Positions 44,635 through 52,310 of a stretch of 64,000 nt of DNA are shown here, piece by piece (position 1 is the stretch's first letter; every line of letters begins with the position of its first letter). Location of the stretch: contig JAGWHO010000004.1 in NCBI GenBank assembly GCA_028866715.1, forward strand, positions 21,625 through 85,624. The letters are read 5' to 3'. The notes below the pieces were generated by a model that did no database searches, was not told the DNA's origin, and saw nothing but the letters and a program-made list of their open reading frames with translations. This stretch comes from Microcaldota archaeon (GTDB lineage: Archaea; Micrarchaeota; Micrarchaeia; Micrarchaeales; Micrarchaeaceae). A program made the position numbers and the translations under genes.

Positions 44635-44652
44635 TTCAAATATATATAGATT
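44635..44652 (-). repeat. 18-bp direct repeat, copy 2, containing a TATA box
   Basis: Identical to 43632-43649. It provides the promoter of the pentapeptide-repeat gene, read on the minus strand. Confidence 0.7.
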
Positions 44653-44668
44653 TCTTGATAGTAAAAAA

Positions 44669-44743
44669 TGCTCCCATCGGGATTTGAACCCGAGTTTCGG
44701 CCTTGAGAGGGCCGCGTCCTTGACCGGACTAGACGATAGGAGC
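44669..44743 (-). tRNA. tRNA-Glu (anticodon CTC)
   Basis: A 75-nt cloverleaf on the minus strand. Acceptor GCTCCTA pairs with TGGGAGC; the anticodon arm is CGGCC-CTCTCAA-GGCCG with anticodon CTC; the T arm is TCGGG-TTCAAAT-CCCGA; the discriminator is A. No intron. Confidence 0.94.
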
Positions 44744-44793
44744 CAGAGCTACGTCTGTGTTGAGAGTATTATGGGGTAAAACTTTATAATACG

Positions 44794-45588
44794 CTAGTTC
44801 CTGGCCTTCCTTACCATCCTTGTTGCCCTTGCCATGACCACTTTCCTTGTGTCTATCCTCTCGGATATGAAGTCTATGAGATCCACGTCTGTGGAATCGG
44901 AGAACCTTATCGCCTCGTTTATGAAATCGTTCTTTAGGGCCTCGTCGTCTATCGGGTTTATCTTCCCGTCTTCGATGTCCTTTATCTTCGAGTCGAGCTT
45001 TGCCATGCTTTGCGAGAATGAGGCTAAATCCGTGTTCGATGCGCTCCTCATTGCCGAGTTCTGCTTGAACATCGCTATCCTCATGGCAGTCTTGCTTGAA
45101 TCGTAAAGCGCCTTGAACGGAGCCCTGTATATGGCGTTGCCGAGCCACGATGTCACGTTGCTTCTCTGCTCCTTCTTCTCTGCCATAAGCGCAGGTATGA
45201 GCAGAAGATTCTCCTCCGGGTCTATGCCCTTCTGTGTCTTCATTCTAGATACGCTTGCGATGTACTCCTTTCGCTCTTCCTTGGGCATGGCGTAGAAGAA
45301 GTTGACATAAGTGTTCAACGAATATCTGAAGTTCTTATAGAGCATCTCAGGATCAGGATCCGTGTAGTCGTAAAGATCCTTCCACACGAGGTTGAGGAGC
45401 TTTATCTGCGCGCCCATCCGGTTGAGCTGCGGCTCCATCTCCTTGTTCCTTAGCGGCATGGCCTTGTGCCTTGCGTGCATTAAGGCATAGATTAGAGATT
45501 TTATCGGCAGCATGGTTGCCTTGGATCTTATCTCGGAGAATAGCTCCTTATTGACTGACTTGGCCTTTACGGCTCTGGTCTTGTCCAA
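44794..45588 (-). CDS. Hypothetical protein, unrecognised, helical
   Basis: A 264-residue, basic, largely helical soluble protein that I cannot assign. Features are a run of aromatic residues (YKNFRYSLNTYVNFFYAMP), an acidic C-terminal third, and the basic end ARATRMVRKARN, which might bind nucleic acid. No signal peptide or membrane span. It lies between tRNA-Glu and the DUF460 fragment, with a TATA-like TTTAAAAG (minus strand, about 45637-45644) and a 7-bp inverted repeat in the spacer. Confidence 0.62.
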   Translation of the reverse strand: MDKTRAVKAKSVNKELFSEIRSKATMLPIKSLIYALMHARHKAMPLRNKEMEPQLNRMGAQIKLLNLVWKDLYDYTDPDPEMLYKNFRYSLNTYVNFFYAMPKEERKEYIASVSRMKTQKGIDPEENLLLIPALMAEKKEQRSNVTSWLGNAIYRAPFKALYDSSKTAMRIAMFKQNSAMRSASNTDLASFSQSMAKLDSKIKDIEDGKINPIDDEALKNDFINEAIRFSDSTDVDLIDFISERIDTRKVVMARATRMVRKARN

Positions 45589-45663
45589 GTTATCACTGAA
45601 GAGCCCAATCTGGTCGTGAAGGGCTCTAATACATCTTAAAATAGGCTTTTAAAGATATCGCAG

Positions 45664-46149
45664 CTACTTCCTGTTGGCCTTCTTGTTGCCTATGGCCTCA
45701 TTTATCGAGTATTTCGAGACTATCTTCGCCTTGAGCGCATCTATGTCGTCTATGGATCCGTTGGCCGCGATCCTCTCTACCTGGTTGAACTTGTTGGAAT
45801 AGGAGTTGTATGCCTTGAGCGCAGCTGCGAAGGCATCCCTCTCGTGCGGGTCCTTGATGCCATAGGTCTTTCCCAGGCCTCTCTTCTCGTCTATCGTGAG
45901 CTCCTTGCTCGGCGTGAAGAGCCTTGCGTTGAAAGCGGCATTAATCTTCCTGATTGCCTCACTTCCTGCAGGCTTGTCTCCTGCGATTATCGATGGTATG
46001 CCTATCTTCGATACCTCGCTGACTATCCAGTCGGTGCTCGCAAAGGTCTTATGCGTAGAGAATACCAGCCTGCCGTTCATGTCGAGGCACGCTATCCCGC
46101 ACGTCTTGCCAGGATCTACGCCTACGATTATATGCATTAGATCAATCAC
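45664..46149 (-). CDS. DUF460-like RNase H-fold protein, short form
   Basis: A 161-residue protein. IIVGVDPGKTCGIACLDMNG is the first strand pair of a RuvC/RNase H-like fold with a catalytic-type Asp, and PHERDAFAAALKAYNSY carries the late acidic residue. This pattern matches the N-terminal nuclease-like domain of archaeal DUF460 (COG2433) proteins, which are usually 600 or more residues; the rest is missing here. It overlaps the upstream gene by 4 bp (ATGA). ATG at 46137 is another possible start. Confidence 0.75.
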   Translation of the reverse strand: MIDLMHIIVGVDPGKTCGIACLDMNGRLVFSTHKTFASTDWIVSEVSKIGIPSIIAGDKPAGSEAIRKINAAFNARLFTPSKELTIDEKRGLGKTYGIKDPHERDAFAAALKAYNSYSNKFNQVERIAANGSIDDIDALKAKIVSKYSINEAIGNKKANRK

Positions 46150-47195
46150 TTGCTTGCTGCATTGGCCGGCAAGGTGCTGATGGAGTAGTTGATCGTGTGG
46201 CCCAGTGTCTCAGGAAGCGCCACGTACTTGCAGTTTACGACGAACTCAGGATTCACTCCTGTTGAGTAAAGATTCGCGAGCAGTGACTGCTGATTGAGGC
46301 TCTGCGAAGCGTTTACAAGGCATCCGTTGAACGAGGACATGTTCTCACCTGAACCGGCAGCTATCTGCAGCAACAGTGCATACGAGAGCGGCGCTCCAGT
46401 TGCTGCTATGCTGTAATTGGATATGAACTGGCTGAGATGGCCTGGCTGCCTTGAGGCGCAGCTGAAGAACCTGCCAAGGCCCTGCGTCTGGTTGATTCCA
46501 TAGCCTGGATAGAATCTCACTGCGTAGTTGCTGAACACGTAGTAATAGCTCATGTTTATCTTGCCTTGGTCCTGCATGCTGGCGTTGAGCGCCACGGACA
46601 TAGCATGCAGCGCTCCTGGGGCATACGGGTCAGTTATCAAGTAAACTGGTATGGGCTTGCTTGTGGTGCACAGCACCTTGTTTGCTAGAGTTATCGAGCC
46701 TAGCGATGATATGGTGTTGTTGCCTATCAGCGACGGCTTTAGCGTCTGCGTGAGGGCAAGCGAAGGCTTCAGTGTGGAGCCGTTGAGTATCACTGTGAAG
46801 TTGAATATGGTGTTGCTTGCAAGCGGATCTACATAAGGCACAGTGACGACCCACTCGTTCTGCGACTGCGCGTATGCCACCTTTGACTGGTTGACAAGCG
46901 AGTAGAAAGGTATCAATGAAAGAGATGTGTTGAACGTCGCATACGAAGATATGACCCTCTCTGCTGCGCTGAGCGCCTGCGCGCTTGTGTAGTTGGTCGC
47001 GTTTGCAGGAAGTATATTGACGCTCTGCTGCTTGAATGCAGACAGCGCGAAGGCAACTGCAACAAGTATTATGACTAACGCTATGAGCGATATGTGCAGA
47101 TAATCCAGGCCGCCGTGCTTCATTGCCGGCTTGACTATGAAGACAGGCTCCTTTGCCTGCTTTGCGTTCGCGTTTCTCTTTGATTGCCTTGGCAT
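46146..47195 (-). CDS. Membrane-anchored DsbA/thioredoxin-like protein lacking the CxxC
   Basis: A 349-residue protein with a basic N-terminus, one membrane anchor (residues 33-53), and an outside region rich in N-X-S/T sequons. The C-terminal 170 residues follow the DsbA/DSBA-like order: a strand PIPVYLITDPYAPGAL where DxxCPxC is expected, the helical insert with RFFSCASRQPGHLSQFI, then NGCLVNASQSLNQQSL and GVNPEFVVNCKYVALPE, the equivalent of GVxGTPxxxVNG. The active-site pair is replaced by APGA, so it is probably not an oxidoreductase but a binding or chaperone form. Family assignment rests on the pattern only. Confidence 0.62.
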   Translation of the reverse strand: MPRQSKRNANAKQAKEPVFIVKPAMKHGGLDYLHISLIALVIILVAVAFALSAFKQQSVNILPANATNYTSAQALSAAERVISSYATFNTSLSLIPFYSLVNQSKVAYAQSQNEWVVTVPYVDPLASNTIFNFTVILNGSTLKPSLALTQTLKPSLIGNNTISSLGSITLANKVLCTTSKPIPVYLITDPYAPGALHAMSVALNASMQDQGKINMSYYYVFSNYAVRFYPGYGINQTQGLGRFFSCASRQPGHLSQFISNYSIAATGAPLSYALLLQIAAGSGENMSSFNGCLVNASQSLNQQSLLANLYSTGVNPEFVVNCKYVALPETLGHTINYSISTLPANAASK

Positions 47196-47209
47196 TTTAA
47201 CACCTTATA

Positions 47210-47327
47210 CGGGCCCGGCGGGATTTTCATACTTGAGATTCAACCTATAAAAGTCTATCCCAGGATTTTGAACCCGCGACCTTCACCTTAGGAGGATGCC
47301 GCTCTATCCAAGCTGAGCTACGGGCCC
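47210..47327 (-). tRNA. tRNA-Arg (anticodon CCT) with a 43-nt intron in the T-loop
   Basis: Pre-tRNA of 118 nt on the minus strand. Acceptor GGGCCCG pairs with CGGGCCC; the D arm is GCTC-AGCTTGGATA-GAGC; the anticodon loop is CTCCTAA with anticodon CCT; the variable region is AGGTC. The T stem GCGGG (47273-47277) and CCCGC (47218-47222) are separated by 50 nt instead of 7: TTCAAA, then a 43-nt insert, then T. Removing it restores TTCAAAT and a perfect 75-nt tRNA. The exact cuts are ambiguous within the A runs on both sides (positions 56/57 to 59/60). Intron GGGAT can pair with ATCCC at the 3' junction. Confidence 0.9.
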
Positions 47328-47367
47328 ATATATGTTGAATTACTATCTTCATGTTTTTAAGGCTATC

Positions 47368-47832
47368 TCATAAAGACTTGCGCATGCCGTAGTTTAGCTG
47401 TGCATGCTGTATCTTGAAGCCCTGCCTCTGCCAGAACTTTTGCGATCGGACATTTTTTACCCTGACCCCGCTCTTAACGACCTTGCAACCGTGGCGCTTC
47501 ATTTCTGTGAATATTTTATTAGCTAGCTTCGCGCCCAATCCCTTGCCCCTGTATCCTTCGCGTATGAAAACGTCATTCATGACACCTTCCTTCCCATCAA
47601 TTCGGTAATCTACAAAGCCTACTGGCTTTGAATCTTCGAAGATTATCAGAAATTTTAGGCTTTTAGTCCGAATGTAGCGAAGTACATCCCTTTTATACTG
47701 GGTTAATGGCGTCACGTCTATACGCTTGTCTAGCCTGTGCTCATACAAATCATATTCGTGCAACATCTTTGCCACGTCGTAAGCGTCTTTCAGCGTCGCT
47801 TGCCTCCTCATTGTGCGATTGTTTGGACTCAT
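47368..47832 (-). CDS. GNAT-family N-acetyltransferase
   Basis: A 154-residue acetyltransferase. The acetyl-CoA loop is IREGYRGKGLGAKLANKI after the strand GVMNDVF, followed by SGVRVKNVRSQKFWQRQGF, a typical strand-helix end. The substrate is unknown. It directly abuts argS on the same strand. Confidence 0.82.
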   Translation of the reverse strand: MSPNNRTMRRQATLKDAYDVAKMLHEYDLYEHRLDKRIDVTPLTQYKRDVLRYIRTKSLKFLIIFEDSKPVGFVDYRIDGKEGVMNDVFIREGYRGKGLGAKLANKIFTEMKRHGCKVVKSGVRVKNVRSQKFWQRQGFKIQHAQLNYGMRKSL

Positions 47833-49677
47833 TTACATCCTTTGAAGCGGCTCTATTCCAAGAAGCGATAGGAGTTCGCCTATCGTATCCCTGACCGAAG
47901 CCGTTATGGACAATCGCATAGACTTGAGCTCTTCGGACTCTGCCTTGAGGACAGGCGATGCCTCATAAAACTTGGAGAACGCAGATGCAAGGTCGCTTGC
48001 ATAATCAGTTATCACGTTGGGCCTGTACTCCCTTGCTGCCTTTTCCACAATCTCGTGGCCTTTTGAGAGCAGCTTCAGCAGCGCAAATTCCTGCTCGTTC
48101 ATCTTGTCTATCTGCAACTTGCCAGCCTTGCCTGCCTGCTCCAATATTCGGCTAGCCCTTGCGTACATGTACTGCACATAGGGGCCTGAATTGCCCTCGA
48201 AATTGAGAGCCCTGTCCCATGAGAATATTATCTTTTTCTCTGGGCTTATCCTCATGAACTCGAACTTTACCGCTGCCAGAGCCACGCTGCTAGATATTCT
48301 CTTCTGCTCTTCGTCGCTGAAGTTAAACTTTGACTTTATCAGCTTTTCGGCTCGCTCTTGCGCCTCTGCCAGCAGGTCATCGGCGCTGAAACCTATCCAG
48401 GTGCCCTTCCTGCCTGAGAGCGTGCCTGACTCGAGCGCTACCTCGCCGTAAGCAAGATGCATTATCCCTTCGGCCACGTCATCCCTTCCTATGGCATTGA
48501 ATGCGAGCCTGACAACAGCTTGCGGATACGACTGCCTGACATCGATTATGTTTATGGAGATGTCGGCATTTGCGATGTCCATCTCTTTTCCTTCAGGAGC
48601 AGTCTCGAAAACGGGTTTGCCATTCGGCTGCTTGTCTATGAACGTCTTGAACTTGAACGTGTTTGGTATTATCCCGAACTTCCACATATGGAACGCTATG
48701 TCTTTTGCCACATATGTCGGCGTGCCGTCGCTCCTTATCAATACCTTTACAGTTTCTTTCATGCCCTTGAATTCTTCGGGCAGGCCCTTTATGTCGTTGA
48801 GATCTATGACTATGCAGTCCTCGTAGTCACCGTTTGTCATCTTCTTTATGAACTTGGACTTCTCGAGTATCGCAAGACCCTTCTTGAGCAGGTCGTTCCT
48901 TATTATGTCCGTTTCCTTTACCATGAAGTCATGGTATATCTTGTAATTAAATGCGGTCTCGTACTGCGCGCGCACCACCATGTCCGCTATCTTGCCGGCT
49001 ATCTCTGATTCGTAGGTGCCGTCCTGTTCCATGAGCTGAAGCATGCTGGATATGTCCGCCTTGATGTCGTTCTCTGACATGAATTTGTTGACGTGGACGT
49101 ATTCCTCCCCGAGCCACTGGTCGAACTTCTTCGTAGGCTTGTTGTTCTTGTTTATGAACCACCAGGTAACCTCTGCCATCTGCAGCCCAAGATCGTCGAT
49201 GTAGTCTTCGCGCTCTATGGAGTACCCGAGCTTCTCGTAGATGTTTGCAATCGTGTCGCCCAACAGTGCATTCCTTAAATGGCCTATGTGCCACGGCTTG
49301 TTTGGGTTTACGCCCCCGTATTCGACAATTACGCGCTTGCTTTTCACACTTGGTATCGGTTTCTTTTTCTCGCCAAGGACGATGGCTGCGAACTCATTTC
49401 TCTTTAATGCGAAGTTTATGAAGCCGTTCTTGACATCGACTTTTTCAATGTAAACAGGAGCGTCTATCTTTGAGGATATCTCTTCTGCGATTGCGTTCGG
49501 GCTCTTCTTATGCTGCTTGGAAAGCCTAAACGCGACCGAGCAGGATATGTCGCCGAATCCTGATGAGAAGTCTATCGACTGCGAGGTATATTCTACATCG
49601 TAACCCGCAGCAGAGCTTGCCCTCCGCACAGCTTCGGAGAGCTCTTGCTTTATCTGGGAGTAAGCAGTTGATAACAT
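47833..49677 (-). CDS. argS: Arginine--tRNA ligase
   Basis: Class I synthetase charging tRNA-Arg. An N-terminal additional domain that reads the tRNA D-loop (residues 1-100) precedes NPNKPWHIGHLRNALLGD with the HIGH motif. The KMSKS site appears as TLSGRKGTWIG, a form usual in ArgRS. The C-terminal DALR anticodon-binding domain includes YVQYMYARASRILEQA and the ending IGELLSLLGIEPLQRM. The 614 residues are full length. Two tRNA-Arg genes are in the window, one about 500 bp away. Confidence 0.95.
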   Translation of the reverse strand: MLSTAYSQIKQELSEAVRRASSAAGYDVEYTSQSIDFSSGFGDISCSVAFRLSKQHKKSPNAIAEEISSKIDAPVYIEKVDVKNGFINFALKRNEFAAIVLGEKKKPIPSVKSKRVIVEYGGVNPNKPWHIGHLRNALLGDTIANIYEKLGYSIEREDYIDDLGLQMAEVTWWFINKNNKPTKKFDQWLGEEYVHVNKFMSENDIKADISSMLQLMEQDGTYESEIAGKIADMVVRAQYETAFNYKIYHDFMVKETDIIRNDLLKKGLAILEKSKFIKKMTNGDYEDCIVIDLNDIKGLPEEFKGMKETVKVLIRSDGTPTYVAKDIAFHMWKFGIIPNTFKFKTFIDKQPNGKPVFETAPEGKEMDIANADISINIIDVRQSYPQAVVRLAFNAIGRDDVAEGIMHLAYGEVALESGTLSGRKGTWIGFSADDLLAEAQERAEKLIKSKFNFSDEEQKRISSSVALAAVKFEFMRISPEKKIIFSWDRALNFEGNSGPYVQYMYARASRILEQAGKAGKLQIDKMNEQEFALLKLLSKGHEIVEKAAREYRPNVITDYASDLASAFSKFYEASPVLKAESEELKSMRLSITASVRDTIGELLSLLGIEPLQRM

Positions 49678-49681
49678 CTCT

Positions 49682-50596
49682 TCACTTCCTAGTAATGTCG
49701 AATTGCTTAAGCACTTCTGGTATGGCCTCGGCCACGTCCTGCGCTGTTATATGTTCGCCCTTTTTCTTATAAAGCTTGTCCCCTATCATCGAATGTGCGT
49801 GCACAGCTGCGACAGCGCCCTCAAATGCATCTTTGTGCAGTGCGAGATAGCTTGCAATCATCCCTGCAAGCACGTCTCCAGTGCCCATGGTTGCAAGCGC
49901 AGGGCTTTTTGGCACGTTTACCTTTAGCCTCTTGCCGTCGGTTATTACAGTTTTATGACCCTTAAGGGCCAGTATGCAATTATATTCCGCTGCAAACTTC
50001 TTTGCAGCGCTTATTCTCGTCTTAAGCGCAGCGCCTTTTAGGTTTATCCCTGCTAGGGCCTTGAATTCGCCATCGTGTGGCGTAAGGACCATGCAATTGT
50101 TAATTAACTCCCTATGATTTGCAAGCGCCCTGATTGCTGCGCCGTCCACGACTAAACAGTTTCCAGAGGATTTCTCCATCTTGATTATGCCCTTCAGCAG
50201 CTCGAGTTTTATGTTCGCGGGTTCTAATCCCGGCCCTAGTATTACAGCGTCATGCCTTATCGATTTTATAATGGATAGTTGTTTCTTTATTGGGCCGCTT
50301 AGTTCCCTGATGACAAAGACAGGCGAGATTCTCGCTGCAGAAGAGACTATCCTCTTCGGCCCTGCTATGGTGACGTATCCTGACTCAGTCCTTAGCGCTG
50401 CAAGCGCCTCTGCGGCAGCAGAAGCCGCAAGTTTCATCGCTCCAGAATACCTTCCGCTGCCCGCTATTATCAATACGCTTCCGCGGGAGTACTTGTTCGA
50501 ATGCATGCTTATTCTTGGGGTTGCCCTCTGGATGTCCTTGCTTGACGTGAGCATACGCCTTTTTGCGCCTGCTGAGAACCCTTTTAAGCCTTGCAT
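49682..50596 (-). CDS. nnrD: ADP/ATP-dependent NAD(P)H-hydrate dehydratase
   Basis: Repairs hydrated NAD(P)H (NADHX) in a nucleotide-dependent dehydration; ribokinase-like fold. Conserved segments are RGSVLIIAGSGRYSGAMKLA, VILGPGLEP, LVVDGAAIRAL, VLTPHDGEF and the nucleotide-site motif ATMGTGDVLAGMIAS. In most archaea this domain is fused to the YjeF-N epimerase (NnrE); here the 304 residues contain only the dehydratase, and no NnrE is in the window. A TATA-like box (minus strand, near 50621-50630) suggests a leaderless start at 50596. Confidence 0.9.
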   Translation of the reverse strand: MQGLKGFSAGAKRRMLTSSKDIQRATPRISMHSNKYSRGSVLIIAGSGRYSGAMKLAASAAAEALAALRTESGYVTIAGPKRIVSSAARISPVFVIRELSGPIKKQLSIIKSIRHDAVILGPGLEPANIKLELLKGIIKMEKSSGNCLVVDGAAIRALANHRELINNCMVLTPHDGEFKALAGINLKGAALKTRISAAKKFAAEYNCILALKGHKTVITDGKRLKVNVPKSPALATMGTGDVLAGMIASYLALHKDAFEGAVAAVHAHSMIGDKLYKKKGEHITAQDVAEAIPEVLKQFDITRK

Positions 50597-50607
50597 GTGT
50601 AATAGAT

Positions 50608-51531
50608 GTGATAGGGGTTAAAAATACCTATCTGTGTGGTGGGGAAACGGCAAAAGTATACAAGACTACCAATCGTCTCGCGATAAACATACCTACGGAA
50701 GTGCTCACGGCATTAGGGATAAAGGACGGCGACGAGGTCGATTTCTTCAGGTACAACAAGGCCAGCTTCCTGTTCGCAAAGAAGGACGATATAGTCGCGC
50801 TTATAACAAAGCTCCAGGAGCGCAGGGCGCAGGCAGCTCAGCCTGCTGCGGCAGCACCTTCATTGCAGGTCAGCGAGGCGGAGCTTTCGGTGCTGAAGAA
50901 GCTTGACACGTTGAGGTACAGCGAGCGCACGAAGGACAAGGTTAACGCTATTCTCAACCAGAACGAGAAGCTAGTTCTGCAATCGCTCATGAAGAAGAAG
51001 ATGGTCTCGCTTTTCAAGAAGCCCGGAGAGCAGGAGTTCAAGTACGGCATACAGAAAAGCGTCTATGACATGTTCCTGTACAAGAAGAGGCAGCAGACGG
51101 CTGCTCCAGCGGCCCAAAAACAGGCAGAGCCCAAGATTATTGCAAGGCAGCCGGCCCAGCCCAAGCCAAAGCAGTGGGAGAGCAAATTGGGCAGCAATTA
51201 TGTCGAGCTCCTCGAATCAAAGGGATTTTTGGTCCTTAACAACGAGGCAGATGCGGCCAATGCCTCCGCGGCTCTGGAAACAAGCATAAGACAGGGGCTT
51301 GTCGTGGGCATAAGGGCATTCAACAAGAAGTTCTACATTGCACTTAGAGGTTTCATAGCCAAGAACGCGCCTAAGATAACGGAACAGATTGCCGAGAAGG
51401 CCATGAACGTATCAGAGATAGCGAAGAGGACAGGCGTGGAAGAGGACGGAGTGCGCGCCATCCTCCATATAATGGCTGAGGACGGAGCAAGCGTGATGGA
51501 GGTGCGCGAAGACGTCTTCAGATGCACCTGA
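50608..51531 (+). CDS. SpoVT/AbrB-like DNA-binding protein with C-terminal winged-helix region
   Basis: A protein of about 307 residues. Near the N-terminus, AKVYKTTNRLAINIPTEVLT with ALGIKDGDEVDFF is a swapped-hairpin AbrB-type pattern. A Pro/Ala/Gln-rich linker around residues 75-90 and another near 170 separate it from helical regions, and the end (AEKAMNVSEIAKRTGVEED with VRAILHIMAED) looks like a winged helix. The start is a GTG at 50608 that lies about 25 nt after a CTTTTAAGC box; no ATG exists before the AbrB motif. Probably a transcription factor; targets unknown. Confidence 0.68.
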   Translation: MIGVKNTYLCGGETAKVYKTTNRLAINIPTEVLTALGIKDGDEVDFFRYNKASFLFAKKDDIVALITKLQERRAQAAQPAAAAPSLQVSEAELSVLKKLDTLRYSERTKDKVNAILNQNEKLVLQSLMKKKMVSLFKKPGEQEFKYGIQKSVYDMFLYKKRQQTAAPAAQKQAEPKIIARQPAQPKPKQWESKLGSNYVELLESKGFLVLNNEADAANASAALETSIRQGLVVGIRAFNKKFYIALRGFIAKNAPKITEQIAEKAMNVSEIAKRTGVEEDGVRAILHIMAEDGASVMEVREDVFRCT

Positions 51532-51690
51532 TTACGCGATATAAGTCAGATGGTCCAGGACAAGGACAACGACCGCGAACGCAACTACCGCTATGAGCAT
51601 GACCTTGGGGCTTATCTTCGGGCCTCCGGTCTGCGCGTCGTAGAAGCTCATTACCCCTGCCTGCGATTGCGGTGATGCTATTCCTGCCAT
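51532..51690 (-). CDS. secG: Preprotein translocase Sec61-beta / archaeal SecG
   Basis: A 52-residue tail-anchored protein, the small third subunit of the SecYE-beta channel. The order is a polar N-terminus (MAGIASPQSQAGV), the conserved segment MSFYDAQTGGPKISPKV, in which F-x-D and G-P-K-I-S-P are hallmarks of the archaeal family, then one membrane helix (VMLIAVVAFAVVVLVLDHL) and a short end TYIA. Its stop meets the end of the AbrB-like gene. It shares a TATA region with the divergent membrane-protein gene. Confidence 0.88.
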   Translation of the reverse strand: MAGIASPQSQAGVMSFYDAQTGGPKISPKVMLIAVVAFAVVVLVLDHLTYIA

Positions 51691-51726
51691 TGAGAAAACC
51701 TTTCATTACTCATTAACCAGTAAGTG

Positions 51727-51734
51727 TTTATAAA
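51727..51734. promoter_or_regulatory. Palindromic TATA box between divergent genes
   Basis: TTTATAAA is its own reverse complement. It lies about 29 nt before the GTG at 51763 (plus) and about 37 nt before the ATG of secG at 51690 (minus), so one TBP site could serve both. Confidence 0.5.
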
Positions 51735-51762
51735 GATATCAGATTATATCTACTGTGGTAAA

Positions 51763-52308
51763 GTGAAGGCGAGCCCGTACGAATCAAGGAAGGTCAAGGT
51801 CTCAGAGCCTGACGACGAGGCCAAGCAGGAAAAGCCTGCAGCAAAGAAGGATACAACCATAAACGTGACAGGGCCGCTTGTCTTCTGGATAGGATTCCTT
51901 GTGCTTGGGCTTGCCATAGAGCTCCTTTTCGTGCCTCTTGCAAATGCGGGCAACGCGACCGGAGCCGCCACGTTCCTGACCCAGATCGGCGGTTACATCC
52001 TTTACATACCAGGGGCGATAATACTCCCGCTGATAGTGGCTCTTTGGCTTGGCGAGAGGGTAGGGGCGTCGGGAAAGCCTATGCACCCTGCTATATACTC
52101 AAGCCTCATAAACGCGCTCTACACCGCGCTCATCTACGTTGTGAGCATCTTCATAATCTATCTTGTAATAAAGTACGCAGGGATCACGCTTGTTTCTGGG
52201 CTGACCCTTGTGCAGTTCGTTGAATACGTGATAGCAGTGCCAGTAGTCATACTATTGGTGCTGGTGCCGCTATTTACTACCCTATCGGTTGCAAGAAGGT
52301 CAAGATAA
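51763..52308 (+). CDS. Four-span hypothetical membrane protein
   Basis: A protein of about 181 residues. A charged N-terminus of about 30 residues (EPDDEAKQEKPAAKKD) is followed by four hydrophobic segments (for example GPLVFWIGFLVLGLAIELLF and GYILYIPGAIILPLIVALWL) and a short basic end ARRSR. No family is recognised. The GTG at 51763 is preferred because the box at 51727 excludes the GTG at 51724. It may be linked to secG by the shared promoter. Confidence 0.65.
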   Translation: MKASPYESRKVKVSEPDDEAKQEKPAAKKDTTINVTGPLVFWIGFLVLGLAIELLFVPLANAGNATGAATFLTQIGGYILYIPGAIILPLIVALWLGERVGASGKPMHPAIYSSLINALYTALIYVVSIFIIYLVIKYAGITLVSGLTLVQFVEYVIAVPVVILLVLVPLFTTLSVARRSR

Positions 52309-52310
52309 TA

